Source of the DNA: Williamsia herbipolensis
Lineage (GTDB): Bacteria; Actinomycetota; Actinomycetes; Mycobacteriales; Mycobacteriaceae
Assembly (NCBI RefSeq): GCF_000964005.1
Contig: NZ_JXYP01000020.1
Coordinates: 62,001-126,000, forward strand
DNA length: 64,000 bases
Reading direction: 5' to 3'
Shown here: positions 37,578-45,799 of the stretch, one piece after another
How positions within the stretch are numbered: position 1 is the stretch's first letter
How the letters are laid out: every line of letters starts with the position of its first letter
Translations under genes and position numbers: made by a program
The notes under the pieces: model-generated
What the model was told of the DNA's origin: nothing
The model's input: only the letters and a program-made list of their open reading frames with translations
The model's database searches: none

Positions 37578-38884
37578 GCCGATACGATATCGCCGTCCAT
37601 GGCGTGGGCCGGCCGGCTCGCGCGCTCCCGCGCGGGTGGTCCCGCGGTCACGAGCGGTGGGTCGACGAGAATCGACAGGGTCGCGGCCGCTCGATCAGCC
37701 CGGGCGTCGCACATCGCTCGCGTCTCGCCCACGGTGATGACGTGACCGTGACGGGACCGGGAGTCCCTCGTCGCCTCGATCCGATCACCCGCGGTAACCG
37801 ACACCACGACGTCGTCGACTCCGGCTTGCGCCGTGGCAACATCGACGCCCTCGACCGAGGTGACACAACCGACAGGGATGTCGAGGTACCGGATGGTCGC
37901 CGTCGCGGTCGGCGGCCCGACCACCGGGGCGTTCCCCAGCAACGCGTCGAAGACTCCGGCCTCGATGTCGTAGCCGGTGGCCAGCTCGATCAACCTGGGG
38001 ATCCGATCCCCACCGAGTCGAGCCTGCGATTCCACGATCCGCGGGCCGGCCTCGGTGAGGATCACCTCGGTGTGCGCCGGACCGGTGCGGTATCCGGCGG
38101 CGTCCAGGAGAGCTGTCGTCACCTGCTCCAGGGCGGAGCGTTGCACCGCCGTGACGTCGGCGGGATGGTGATGTGCCATCTCGACGAAATGCGGTCGTGG
38201 ACCGAGCGTCTTGGCCGTCACGCCGATCACGTGATGAACGCCGGCGACGCTGAGTGTCTCCACACTGAACTCGGGGCCTCGGAGGAATTCCTCGACGAGG
38301 AAAGGACCTCGCAGCGACTGCGCGTGGGCGAGGAGCCGCCAGTGACGACCCGACTGCGCTCCCTCCCAGAGGAACACGCCTCGACTGCCGGATCCGGCGA
38401 CCGGTTTGACCACGGCCGGGGCGCCGATCTCGCCGACCGCGTCGGAGACGTCCGCGACGTCTCCGACCGTCCGGGTCCTCACCGGCGACAGGCTGTGTCG
38501 AGCCAGCAACGCGCGCATCGCGGCCTTGTCGGTGAGGACGTGTACCGACTCCGGACTGTTCACCGCCAGATCCAGTTCCGCCGCAGCGGTATGCGTCGGC
38601 ATGTGGGTGACGTCGCGCCCCACGCCGTAGAGAAGATCGACGCCGTGGAGGCGCGCACACCTCACCAGTTCTGATCGCATCGCGAGCTCGTCGCCGAAAT
38701 CAGCGGTGTGAAACGCATCCGACGCCGCCCGCACATCGGCCAGATAGTCCGCCGACTCGAACGTGGGGTCCCAGACCGAGCACACCCAGAAGCCTGCGGC
38801 GCGGGCCTTGCGGACCAGCTGGCGATAGGGCATCACCATGAGGAGCCGAGGGCGTGTCGAAGGTCCCGACCCGTCCGGTGTCAT
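37574..38884 (-). CDS. ATP-grasp carboxylate-amine ligase
   Basis: A 436-residue ATP-grasp enzyme expected to activate a carboxylate as acyl-phosphate and join it to an amine. It has APAVVKPVAGSGSRGVF (nucleotide loop), the GPFLVEEFLRGPEFSVETLS strand, and a C-terminal metal site. The metal-site motif is written VESQARLGGDRI, with Gln in the place of the usual Asn (E-x-N-x-R), a variant I associate with one ATP-grasp branch. The gene overlaps both neighbours by four bases. It is similar in layout to the ATP-grasp half of the preceding fusion, so one may have arisen by duplication. Substrates unknown. Confidence 0.85.
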   Translation of the reverse strand: MTPDGSGPSTRPRLLMVMPYRQLVRKARAAGFWVCSVWDPTFESADYLADVRAASDAFHTADFGDELAMRSELVRCARLHGVDLLYGVGRDVTHMPTHTAAAELDLAVNSPESVHVLTDKAAMRALLARHSLSPVRTRTVGDVADVSDAVGEIGAPAVVKPVAGSGSRGVFLWEGAQSGRHWRLLAHAQSLRGPFLVEEFLRGPEFSVETLSVAGVHHVIGVTAKTLGPRPHFVEMAHHHPADVTAVQRSALEQVTTALLDAAGYRTGPAHTEVILTEAGPRIVESQARLGGDRIPRLIELATGYDIEAGVFDALLGNAPVVGPPTATATIRYLDIPVGCVTSVEGVDVATAQAGVDDVVVSVTAGDRIEATRDSRSRHGHVITVGETRAMCDARADRAAATLSILVDPPLVTAGPPARERASRPAHAMDGDIVSA

Positions 38885-41151
38885 GTGATCGCTCCGGAAC
38901 CCACTGCGACACCGGTCTTCTCCTGCGCGCCGATCATGCTGAGGTACCGCTCACCGGAATCGGGCAGGATGGCCACGATGCGTGCATCGTCGACGCGCGG
39001 GTCGGTGGCGATCACCCCGACGGCGTGGGCCACTGCCCCGGCGGAGATTCCCACCAGAAGGCCTGCTCGGCGTGCCAGAGCCGCGGTTGCCGCCGATGCA
39101 TCGTCGTCGGTCACCGCGACCACCTCGTCGATGAGGCCTCGATCGGTGGTCGGCGCGATGAAACCGCCGTTGAGGCCCGGGATCCGGTGTCGGCCGGGTC
39201 GGCCTCCCGACAGCAGCGGAGAGCCCGCCGGTTCGACGGCCACGACCCGCACGTCGGGATTGTGCTTTCGCAGGAATCGCGCGGTGCCGCTGAGTGTTCC
39301 GCCCGTACCCACGGCGCAGACGAGGACATCGACTCGGCCCTGGGTGGCCTGCCAGATCTCGGGGCCCGTGGTCTGCTCGTGGGCCGCAGGGTTGTCCGGG
39401 TTCTCGTGCTGGAGGCAGTTCCATGAGCCCGGGGTGATCCGGTGAATACGGGCGGCCTCGTCCACACAGCCCTGATAGCCGTCGGTGTTCGCGGTGGTGA
39501 CGACCTCGGCCCCGAGGGTGCGCAGCACGGCGATCCGCTCGGTGGTCGCATTGTCCGGGAGGACGATGATGCACCGGTAGCCTCGCGCGGCGGCCATGGC
39601 GGCCAACGAGATCCCGGTGTTGCCCGAGGTGGCCTCGATGACCGTGCCGGCCCCCGGGGTCAGTTGTCCGCGGGCCTCTGCGGCCTCCAACATCGCGAGC
39701 GCCGTGCGATCTTTGCTGCTCGACCACGGGTTGAACATCTCGAGCTTGACCAACACCTCCGCCCGGCCGCACGGCCGGCCGAGCACCTCGTCGAGTCGCA
39801 GCCGCAGCATCGGTGTCCGACCGACCAACGCGGTGAGGTCGTCGACCACGACGGGTGCACGTTCGGCAGCTGTGCGGATGTCGATCTCGCGGGCTGCGGC
39901 CTCGGCCTCCCGAGCGGCCAGTCCCGCGGTCGACGCGCCGGCGAGCACATGGCCGAGGCGATCACCGTTGCGCCGCAACGGCCGCACCGTCGCACCGGGC
40001 GTGACCTTGAGCACCACCTCGTCGACCCCTGCCATCGCCCGCGCGGCCTCCGCGCCGGTGATCGAGGTGATGACCCCGGGAGGGGCACTGAGGTATCTGA
40101 TGGCCGCACCCTGGCTGGTCCCCGTTCCGAACACGGTGCGGGGGAGGGGTTCGCCCAGATATTGGCGGATCGCGAGTTCGAGGGAGCTGATGCCGAGAGC
40201 GCGGTCGACCAGGTAGGTGATCTTGCCGCCGGCGGGCCGGGGGTTGATCTCGACGAGGACGGGCCCACTGTCGGTCACCTTGATCTCGACGTGCGACATC
40301 CCCTTGTCGAAGCCGACCGCGCGCAACGCCTGCCTGGCGAGATCTCCGCATGCCTCGACCGTCGCGGCGGGAAGGATCGACGGGAAGGAGTGCGCCATCT
40401 CGACGAAGTAGCCCGCACCGGCCAGCGACTTGTCGGTGACGCCGAGCACGACGTGCCTGTCCCCGTCGGAGAGCACCTCCACACTGACCTCGGGTCCCCG
40501 CAGGTACTCCTCCACCATGATCTCGTCGTGACGACTCTGACCTCGTGTGTTCTCTCTGCGCGACAGGATGAGTGCCACGTGTTCGGACGCCTCACGCGCG
40601 GATCGGACCAGACGGACGTCGGCACTGCTGGTCTCGTCGGCGGGTTTGACGACGCAGGGGAGACCGATCTCGCTGACGGCGTGCACCGCCTCGGCGGGTG
40701 TCCTCACGGCGCGATAGGCCGGTGAGGCCACACCGTGCTCGGAGCATCGTCGGCGCATCCGGGCCTTGTTGCGGGCCGTGAAGACACCGTCGACACCGAC
40801 GGTCGGCAGGTCGAGATGCACTGCGACCTGCGCCGCCACCACCACGTCGTACTCGGCGAGTGTGAGGAAGGCATCGAACGGTTCGTCGCTCTGCGCTTCC
40901 AGGACGTGGGGCATCAGTTCGTCCAGGACGTTGGTCTCGCAGTGGACTATCTGGTCGACGAAGCGGTCGAAATAGTCCGGGCCGCCGGGGACTTCGAGGT
41001 AGCGCGCGAGATCGCGGGTGAAGAACGTGACCCGAGCCCCGAGCCGCTTCATGATCTCCAGCCCCTCGAACCCCGAACCCGACAGGTTGCTCTCGAGTAC
41101 GCCGATGTGTGTCATGTCGATGCCGTTCTGTGCGTGTGGTGTACGTGTCAC
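38881..41151 (-). CDS. ATP-grasp / cysteine-synthase-like fusion protein
   Basis: A 756-residue two-enzyme fusion. Residues about 15-430 are an ATP-grasp ligase with GLPCVVKPADETSSADVRLV, IMVEEYLRGPEVSVEVLS and the intact metal motif VEINPRPAGGK. Residues about 433-756 are a PLP beta-synthase of the CysK/CBS family: FNPWSSSKDR with the PLP Lys at 480, EATSGNTGISLAAMAAARG, and GTGGTLSGTARF. The usual OASS sequence is NP-x-G-S-x-KDR; here Trp-Ser replaces part of it, so the nucleophile may not be sulfide. The GTG at 41151 overlaps the CysE stop (GTGA), matching the other junctions; the ATG at 41115 is a second choice. Confidence 0.86.
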   Translation of the reverse strand: MTRTPHAQNGIDMTHIGVLESNLSGSGFEGLEIMKRLGARVTFFTRDLARYLEVPGGPDYFDRFVDQIVHCETNVLDELMPHVLEAQSDEPFDAFLTLAEYDVVVAAQVAVHLDLPTVGVDGVFTARNKARMRRRCSEHGVASPAYRAVRTPAEAVHAVSEIGLPCVVKPADETSSADVRLVRSAREASEHVALILSRRENTRGQSRHDEIMVEEYLRGPEVSVEVLSDGDRHVVLGVTDKSLAGAGYFVEMAHSFPSILPAATVEACGDLARQALRAVGFDKGMSHVEIKVTDSGPVLVEINPRPAGGKITYLVDRALGISSLELAIRQYLGEPLPRTVFGTGTSQGAAIRYLSAPPGVITSITGAEAARAMAGVDEVVLKVTPGATVRPLRRNGDRLGHVLAGASTAGLAAREAEAAAREIDIRTAAERAPVVVDDLTALVGRTPMLRLRLDEVLGRPCGRAEVLVKLEMFNPWSSSKDRTALAMLEAAEARGQLTPGAGTVIEATSGNTGISLAAMAAARGYRCIIVLPDNATTERIAVLRTLGAEVVTTANTDGYQGCVDEAARIHRITPGSWNCLQHENPDNPAAHEQTTGPEIWQATQGRVDVLVCAVGTGGTLSGTARFLRKHNPDVRVVAVEPAGSPLLSGGRPGRHRIPGLNGGFIAPTTDRGLIDEVVAVTDDDASAATAALARRAGLLVGISAGAVAHAVGVIATDPRVDDARIVAILPDSGERYLSMIGAQEKTGVAVGSGAIT

Positions 41152-41753
41152 CAGCAACCGGTGCTGGCCACGAGTTGAAGGGTGTCGGTCGTCCGCGGAC
41201 GCGGCCCTGCGGCCGAGATCGTGGCGACAGGCGGCGTGGTGCGGCAGCCGGCGGGGACGTCGGTCAGCACGAGCGATGTCGCACCGACGAGGGCGTTGTC
41301 GCCGATGACCACCGGACCGAGAACGGTGGCGCCGGCGCCGATCACAGCACCGGATCCCACGACCGGATGACGCCGGGCGTCAGGCGGGCGCGTGTCGTCA
41401 CGCCACCAACCGACGGCGCCGAGCGTCACCTGATGGAACAGGGTCACGTCGTCCCCGATCTCCGCGGTCTCGCCGATGACGACCGCGGCGCCGTGATCGA
41501 TGAACACCCGTCGCCCCAGGGTGGCGCCCGGGTGGATCTCCACACCGCCGCTGACCAGTCGTGCGCAGTTCGACAGCGCCTTGGCGATGCGGCGGCGCCG
41601 GCCCACATAGAACCCGTGGGCGATGCGGTGGGTCCACAGCGCCGGGAGCGCCGGGTGAAGGAGTGCGTCGACACGGCTGTCGACCGAGGGATCGCGCTCG
41701 ACGATGACGTCGAGATCGGCCAGAGCGGCGGCGACCACCGCACCGACGTTCAC
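41148..41753 (-). CDS. Serine O-acetyltransferase (CysE-like)
   Basis: A 201-residue left-handed beta-helix acetyltransferase making O-acetylserine from serine and acetyl-CoA. It has the hexapeptide repeats and signatures VEIHPGATLGRRVFIDHG, VVIGETAEIGDDVTLFHQV and TLGAVG, with H74 and the D86-H87 pair. A canonical CysE ends in Ile, which docks into CysK; this one ends in STGCW, so the cysteine-synthase complex is not expected. It is a dedicated supplier for the neighbouring PLP fusion. Both ends overlap adjacent genes by four bases, with a GTG start at 41753. Confidence 0.9.
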   Translation of the reverse strand: MNVGAVVAAALADLDVIVERDPSVDSRVDALLHPALPALWTHRIAHGFYVGRRRRIAKALSNCARLVSGGVEIHPGATLGRRVFIDHGAAVVIGETAEIGDDVTLFHQVTLGAVGWWRDDTRPPDARRHPVVGSGAVIGAGATVLGPVVIGDNALVGATSLVLTDVPAGCRTTPPVATISAAGPRPRTTDTLQLVASTGCW

Positions 41754-44700
41754 GATCGGGTCCTCACCAGTTCGGCCGCGTCGTCGCGACCTTCGACCGC
41801 GGACCTGGCAGGTGTGCCGTCGAGCACGGCGAGCACGGCGGCGCAGGTCTCGTCGACGTGCGGCGGACGCAGGATCTGATAGTGGTCGCGCCCGAGCGCG
41901 ATGGTGTGCGCGGCCAGGTCTGCTGCCTCGGAGTCGAGGAACGAGTAGTCGTCACCGTGGGCGCGGATCACCGTGGTGGCGGCCCGCACTCGCCGCGTGC
42001 TCAGTTCGGCGAAGGTGTACTCGAACGCGTGGGTCCGCTCGACGAGGCGGACGACGCGATCGGCCAGCTCGGCATCGACCTCGATGTGCGCGGCGATGGC
42101 GTCGAGGAAGGACCGGCGGTCCACGGCCGATGCCACCACCGCGTCGACGGTCGGCCCGTCGGCGGTGGCGAGGAACACCGAGCAGAGAACCCGGGTGAAA
42201 CGCGTGTCGTCGTAGGGCGCGGTGGCCGCCGGGGGAGCGGTCTCGCGTTCGAGACGTGGCGAGCCCGGGGCTATCAGGATGAGCTGATCCACTGTCTCGC
42301 CCGCCGCCTCGAGCTGCCACGCGGTCTCGAACGCCACCCTGGCACCGAACGAGTACCCGATGATCGTGTACGGACCCGACGGCTGGATCTCCCGGAGATG
42401 CTCGACATCGCGGCGGGCCATCGCCGAGATGTCGGGGTCGATCGTCTCGCCCTGGTTCAGCCCGTAGGCCTGGACGCCGTAGCACCGACGGTTGACTCCA
42501 CTGATCCCCTGCGCGAGGCCGCGGAGGTTCATCGGGTAGCCGCCGAGTCCGGGCCAGAGGAAGACGGGGCGAGAGCCCACGCCCGCGAGCGGAGCGGCCC
42601 GCGCGATGGTCTCCACGCATCGCAACCGCAACGCCTGCGCCTGCCGTGCGATCGAATCGTGCTCGAAGATCGACTGCACGGGCAGCGCCACACCGAGCCT
42701 CGAGCGGATCTCACGGATCAACCGCACCGCGTGGAGTGACGTCCCTCCGACGGCGAAGAACGACGCGGTCGTCGAGATGGGTTCGGCAGATCCGAGGACG
42801 TGGCACCAGATCTGGCCGAGGATCCGCTCGCTCGCCGACTCCGGTGCCACGAAGGGGATCTCCTGGTGGGCAGCTGCGCTCCACGCCTCTTCGTCTCGGC
42901 GCAGGGCGCGGACGTCGACCTTCCCGTTGGGGGTGCGCGGCACGGCGTCGACGATGCGGATCACGTCGGGAACCATGTGACGGGGCAGCATCGTCGCGAT
43001 GTCGGTCGCGAGGATCTCAGCCGGACCCTGGGTGTGGACCACGTCCTCGTCCATCCCTGTGTGCGCGATCTGTTCTGCCGTCACCGGACCACCGAGTGCG
43101 ACGTACACCGACTCGGCCGGCAGGCCCGTCATCGAGCGAACTCGTCTCGCCACCGGGAGATCTGCCCCGCTCGACGAGCTGTACCCCGAGGACATGAGGC
43201 CGACACCGAAGGCGTTCATCTGCGCACGCTGCAGCGCGCGACCGAGCGCCACGTAGGACGAAGGCTGCCCGTCCGAGACCAGGACGAGCGCGAACGATGC
43301 CTGGTCATGAACCCGCTGGTTGATGGCGATCACATCTTTGCGTCGGATCACCGCTGCCCCCACCAGTTTCCTGTGGGCGATCGGACCTCCGGCGGAACCC
43401 GGTCGAAGCTCGTGGAACCCTTTGCTCGACCCGTTCTTGTCGAAGATCTCGGCATAGGGCGTCACCGTCTCCAGACGGTCGGGGTCCACCGCAGACGTCT
43501 GCAGGAGCGGCCAACAACCGATCACGAACCGGTCGCCGTCCGCGCCGAGGACGGTGGCGTCGATGTCGGTTGCCGCGGTGGGTGTTCCGACCCGGAGCCC
43601 CGCGGCCGGCGCCACCGTGTCCACGACACCGAGGATGTGACCGGCTTCGAAGCGGAGGACCTCGTCGACGTTGGTCGAGTACACCGAGGCGATCACCGAG
43701 CGCTGCCCGACCAGGGTGATCCGCGCGCCAGGGCCGTCGAGGTCCGATACCTCTCCTCCCACCGCGTGCACCGTCGCCGTCGACGGGTTCAGGTAGTACA
43801 CGCCGTCGGTCAGTCCGGACACTCCGCGCACCGCGACGTAGACGGCCACTCCGTACAGGGCGCCGGGTGAGGCGAAACTGTATTTCGGGAGCAGTCGCGC
43901 CTCGCTGTGATACTGGACCAGAGAGCGAAGGAACACCGCGAGAGCCTCTACGCTCCAGGGGTTGTCGAGTTCACGGGACCACTCCTCGGGCTCGGCCACC
44001 AGGCGACCCAGCTCCCAGACCGCTTGGTGGTCGGCCATGCGCGTCCGGTAGACACGGTAGCTCTTGCGAGCGAACGCGAGTTGATGCAGACGGAGGTCTG
44101 CCTCGGGGCCGATGGGAAGGTCGACCCCCGGTGCGTCGTGGTCGCTCCGGACACCGAGACCGGCCACCTGGGCGCGCACCTGGATCCGTGTGCTCTTCGT
44201 CGTGTGGTGTTCGCCGAACACACCCTGATCCATCAAGGCGGCCTCGTGGGGGTTGAGCTCCACATGAGCCGCGAGCCGGGCGCGGTCGGACGAGACGACA
44301 CCGTCGTCGCCCCCGGACACCACCACGCCGGCATGTCGGACCCAGGGGTGGTTCTCCAGGACACTTCGTATCTCGTCGAGTTCGATGCGATGGCCGCGGA
44401 TCTTGACCTGGGAGTCCATACGGCCGCAGAACTGGTAGAGGCCGTCGCGGATCTCGACGCGATCACCACTCCGGTACATCCGGATCGACGTGTCGTTCAC
44501 GATGCGGGTGACGAAGCGAGTCGCGTTCTCCTCAAACCTGTTCCGGTACCCTCGTGCGAGCTGCGGGCCCGAGATCGCGAGCTCGCCCCGCTGACCATCG
44601 CTCTTTTCGAGCAGTTCTCCGGAGTCGTCGAGTAGATGAAAGCCCATCCCGTCGACGGGAGAACCGATCGGCACCACACCGCCGACCCGCTTGGGCTCAC

Positions 44701-45652
44701 CGCGATCGAATCGGTGGATCGACGCGTTGATCGTCGTCTCGGTCGGCCCGTACAGGTTCACGAGGTCGGCCGAGGGGAGGATCGCGGTCGCGGTCACCGC
44801 GAGTCGATGCGCGAGGGCCTCTCCGCCGCTCATGATGCGACGCAATGAGGTGCACTCGGCGAAACCCTCGTCCTCACAGAGGGCCTGGAGCAGAGTCGGC
44901 ACGGTCTGCAGGTGGGTCACCGCGCGGTGACGGATGGTGGCGATCAGGGACGGCGGGTCGCGGTAGGCGTCGCGTTCTGCCGCGACGACCGCCGCACCCG
45001 TCGCGTTCGCGAGGAGCTCCCACTGCGCGGCGTCGAAACTGATCGGTGTCTTGTGCACCACGCGCGCACCCGTGTCGACCTCGAGCGCGTCGGCGGCCCA
45101 GAACATCTGGTGCGCCAACGCGGAGTGCGAGACCTCCACCCCCTTCGGTGTGCCGGTCGATCCCGAGGTGTACAGAATGTAGGCGAGTGATTCCGGCCGC
45201 GCGACGACGGCGGGCCGCCGGTACCGGTCGCCGGACGGAAGGTCCCCGTGACCCATCGTCGGCATGCAGACCACCCGGGCGCCGAGGTCGGCAGCCATCG
45301 CCCTGACCTCGTCGGCAAGAGCCTCGGTGGTGAGGACCAGATCGATTCCGGCGTCCGCGATCATGAAACGGATACGCGCCTCGGGGTAGCTCGGAGCCAG
45401 GGGGACGTAGGGGATCCCGGCACAGAGCGCCGCCCACGCCGACGCGACGAGTGGCGCCGACGGATGTCCGTAGATCCCGACTGCGGAACCTGAATTCGCC
45501 TGCAGTGCATCCATGATGGCCGAGACGTGCAGTCCGAGCTCGCGTCCGCTGATCTCTGCGTCCCCGTCGAAGACCGCGATGTCCTCGGGTCGGGAGGAGA
45601 TGGTGTCGACAAAGGTCTCGCAAAGTCGCGAGAAGGACCAGTCGGATGTCAT
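41750..45652 (-). CDS. Indigoidine synthetase-like NRPS (A-Ox-T-TE)
   Basis: A single-module NRPS of 1300 residues. The adenylation domain covers about 1-470 (YTSGSTGTPKGV 161-172, YGPTETTINAS 301-311, GRMDSQVKIRGHRIELDEI 410-428). A nitroreductase-like oxidase domain is inserted at about 475-870 (FARKSYRVYR, LLPKYSFASPGALYG, MNAFGVGLMSSGYSSSSG), and A10 PRTPNGKVDV follows at 905-914. The carrier Ser is 972 (VGGTSLHAV) and the thioesterase Ser 1101 (GYSFGARVAFE). This A-Ox-T-TE order and long identical stretches match, from memory, Streptomyces BpsA/IndC, which cyclises and oxidises glutamine to the blue pigment indigoidine. It is needed in holo form, so a PPTase must be encoded elsewhere. 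GGAGAG precedes the start. Confidence 0.93.
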   Translation of the reverse strand: MTSDWSFSRLCETFVDTISSRPEDIAVFDGDAEISGRELGLHVSAIMDALQANSGSAVGIYGHPSAPLVASAWAALCAGIPYVPLAPSYPEARIRFMIADAGIDLVLTTEALADEVRAMAADLGARVVCMPTMGHGDLPSGDRYRRPAVVARPESLAYILYTSGSTGTPKGVEVSHSALAHQMFWAADALEVDTGARVVHKTPISFDAAQWELLANATGAAVVAAERDAYRDPPSLIATIRHRAVTHLQTVPTLLQALCEDEGFAECTSLRRIMSGGEALAHRLAVTATAILPSADLVNLYGPTETTINASIHRFDRGEPKRVGGVVPIGSPVDGMGFHLLDDSGELLEKSDGQRGELAISGPQLARGYRNRFEENATRFVTRIVNDTSIRMYRSGDRVEIRDGLYQFCGRMDSQVKIRGHRIELDEIRSVLENHPWVRHAGVVVSGGDDGVVSSDRARLAAHVELNPHEAALMDQGVFGEHHTTKSTRIQVRAQVAGLGVRSDHDAPGVDLPIGPEADLRLHQLAFARKSYRVYRTRMADHQAVWELGRLVAEPEEWSRELDNPWSVEALAVFLRSLVQYHSEARLLPKYSFASPGALYGVAVYVAVRGVSGLTDGVYYLNPSTATVHAVGGEVSDLDGPGARITLVGQRSVIASVYSTNVDEVLRFEAGHILGVVDTVAPAAGLRVGTPTAATDIDATVLGADGDRFVIGCWPLLQTSAVDPDRLETVTPYAEIFDKNGSSKGFHELRPGSAGGPIAHRKLVGAAVIRRKDVIAINQRVHDQASFALVLVSDGQPSSYVALGRALQRAQMNAFGVGLMSSGYSSSSGADLPVARRVRSMTGLPAESVYVALGGPVTAEQIAHTGMDEDVVHTQGPAEILATDIATMLPRHMVPDVIRIVDAVPRTPNGKVDVRALRRDEEAWSAAAHQEIPFVAPESASERILGQIWCHVLGSAEPISTTASFFAVGGTSLHAVRLIREIRSRLGVALPVQSIFEHDSIARQAQALRLRCVETIARAAPLAGVGSRPVFLWPGLGGYPMNLRGLAQGISGVNRRCYGVQAYGLNQGETIDPDISAMARRDVEHLREIQPSGPYTIIGYSFGARVAFETAWQLEAAGETVDQLILIAPGSPRLERETAPPAATAPYDDTRFTRVLCSVFLATADGPTVDAVVASAVDRRSFLDAIAAHIEVDAELADRVVRLVERTHAFEYTFAELSTRRVRAATTVIRAHGDDYSFLDSEAADLAAHTIALGRDHYQILRPPHVDETCAAVLAVLDGTPARSAVEGRDDAAELVRTRS

Positions 45653-45799
45653 CGATGCTCTCCGTACGTCTCTGTGCGGCGCGGCCGTTGGAGAAAGCCA
45701 CATTGTTTGTACGGGAAACTTATAGAAGCGAGGTGGTCCGAGTCGTGCCGTGGCGACGATCAGACGATGCACAACAGGTGAACACGCGATACCTGGCGA
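45653..45799 (-). promoter_or_regulatory. Intergenic spacer before the NRPS, possible internal promoter
   Basis: The 147-base gap between the exporter and NRPS is the only sizeable gap in the cluster. On the minus strand, CTTCTATAAGTTTCCCGTAC contains TATAAG and is followed by TACAAAC, an AT-rich patch unlike its surroundings. No convincing -35 box is at 17 bases. It may be a weak internal promoter that lets NRPS to ArsR be made apart from the exporter. Confidence 0.3.
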
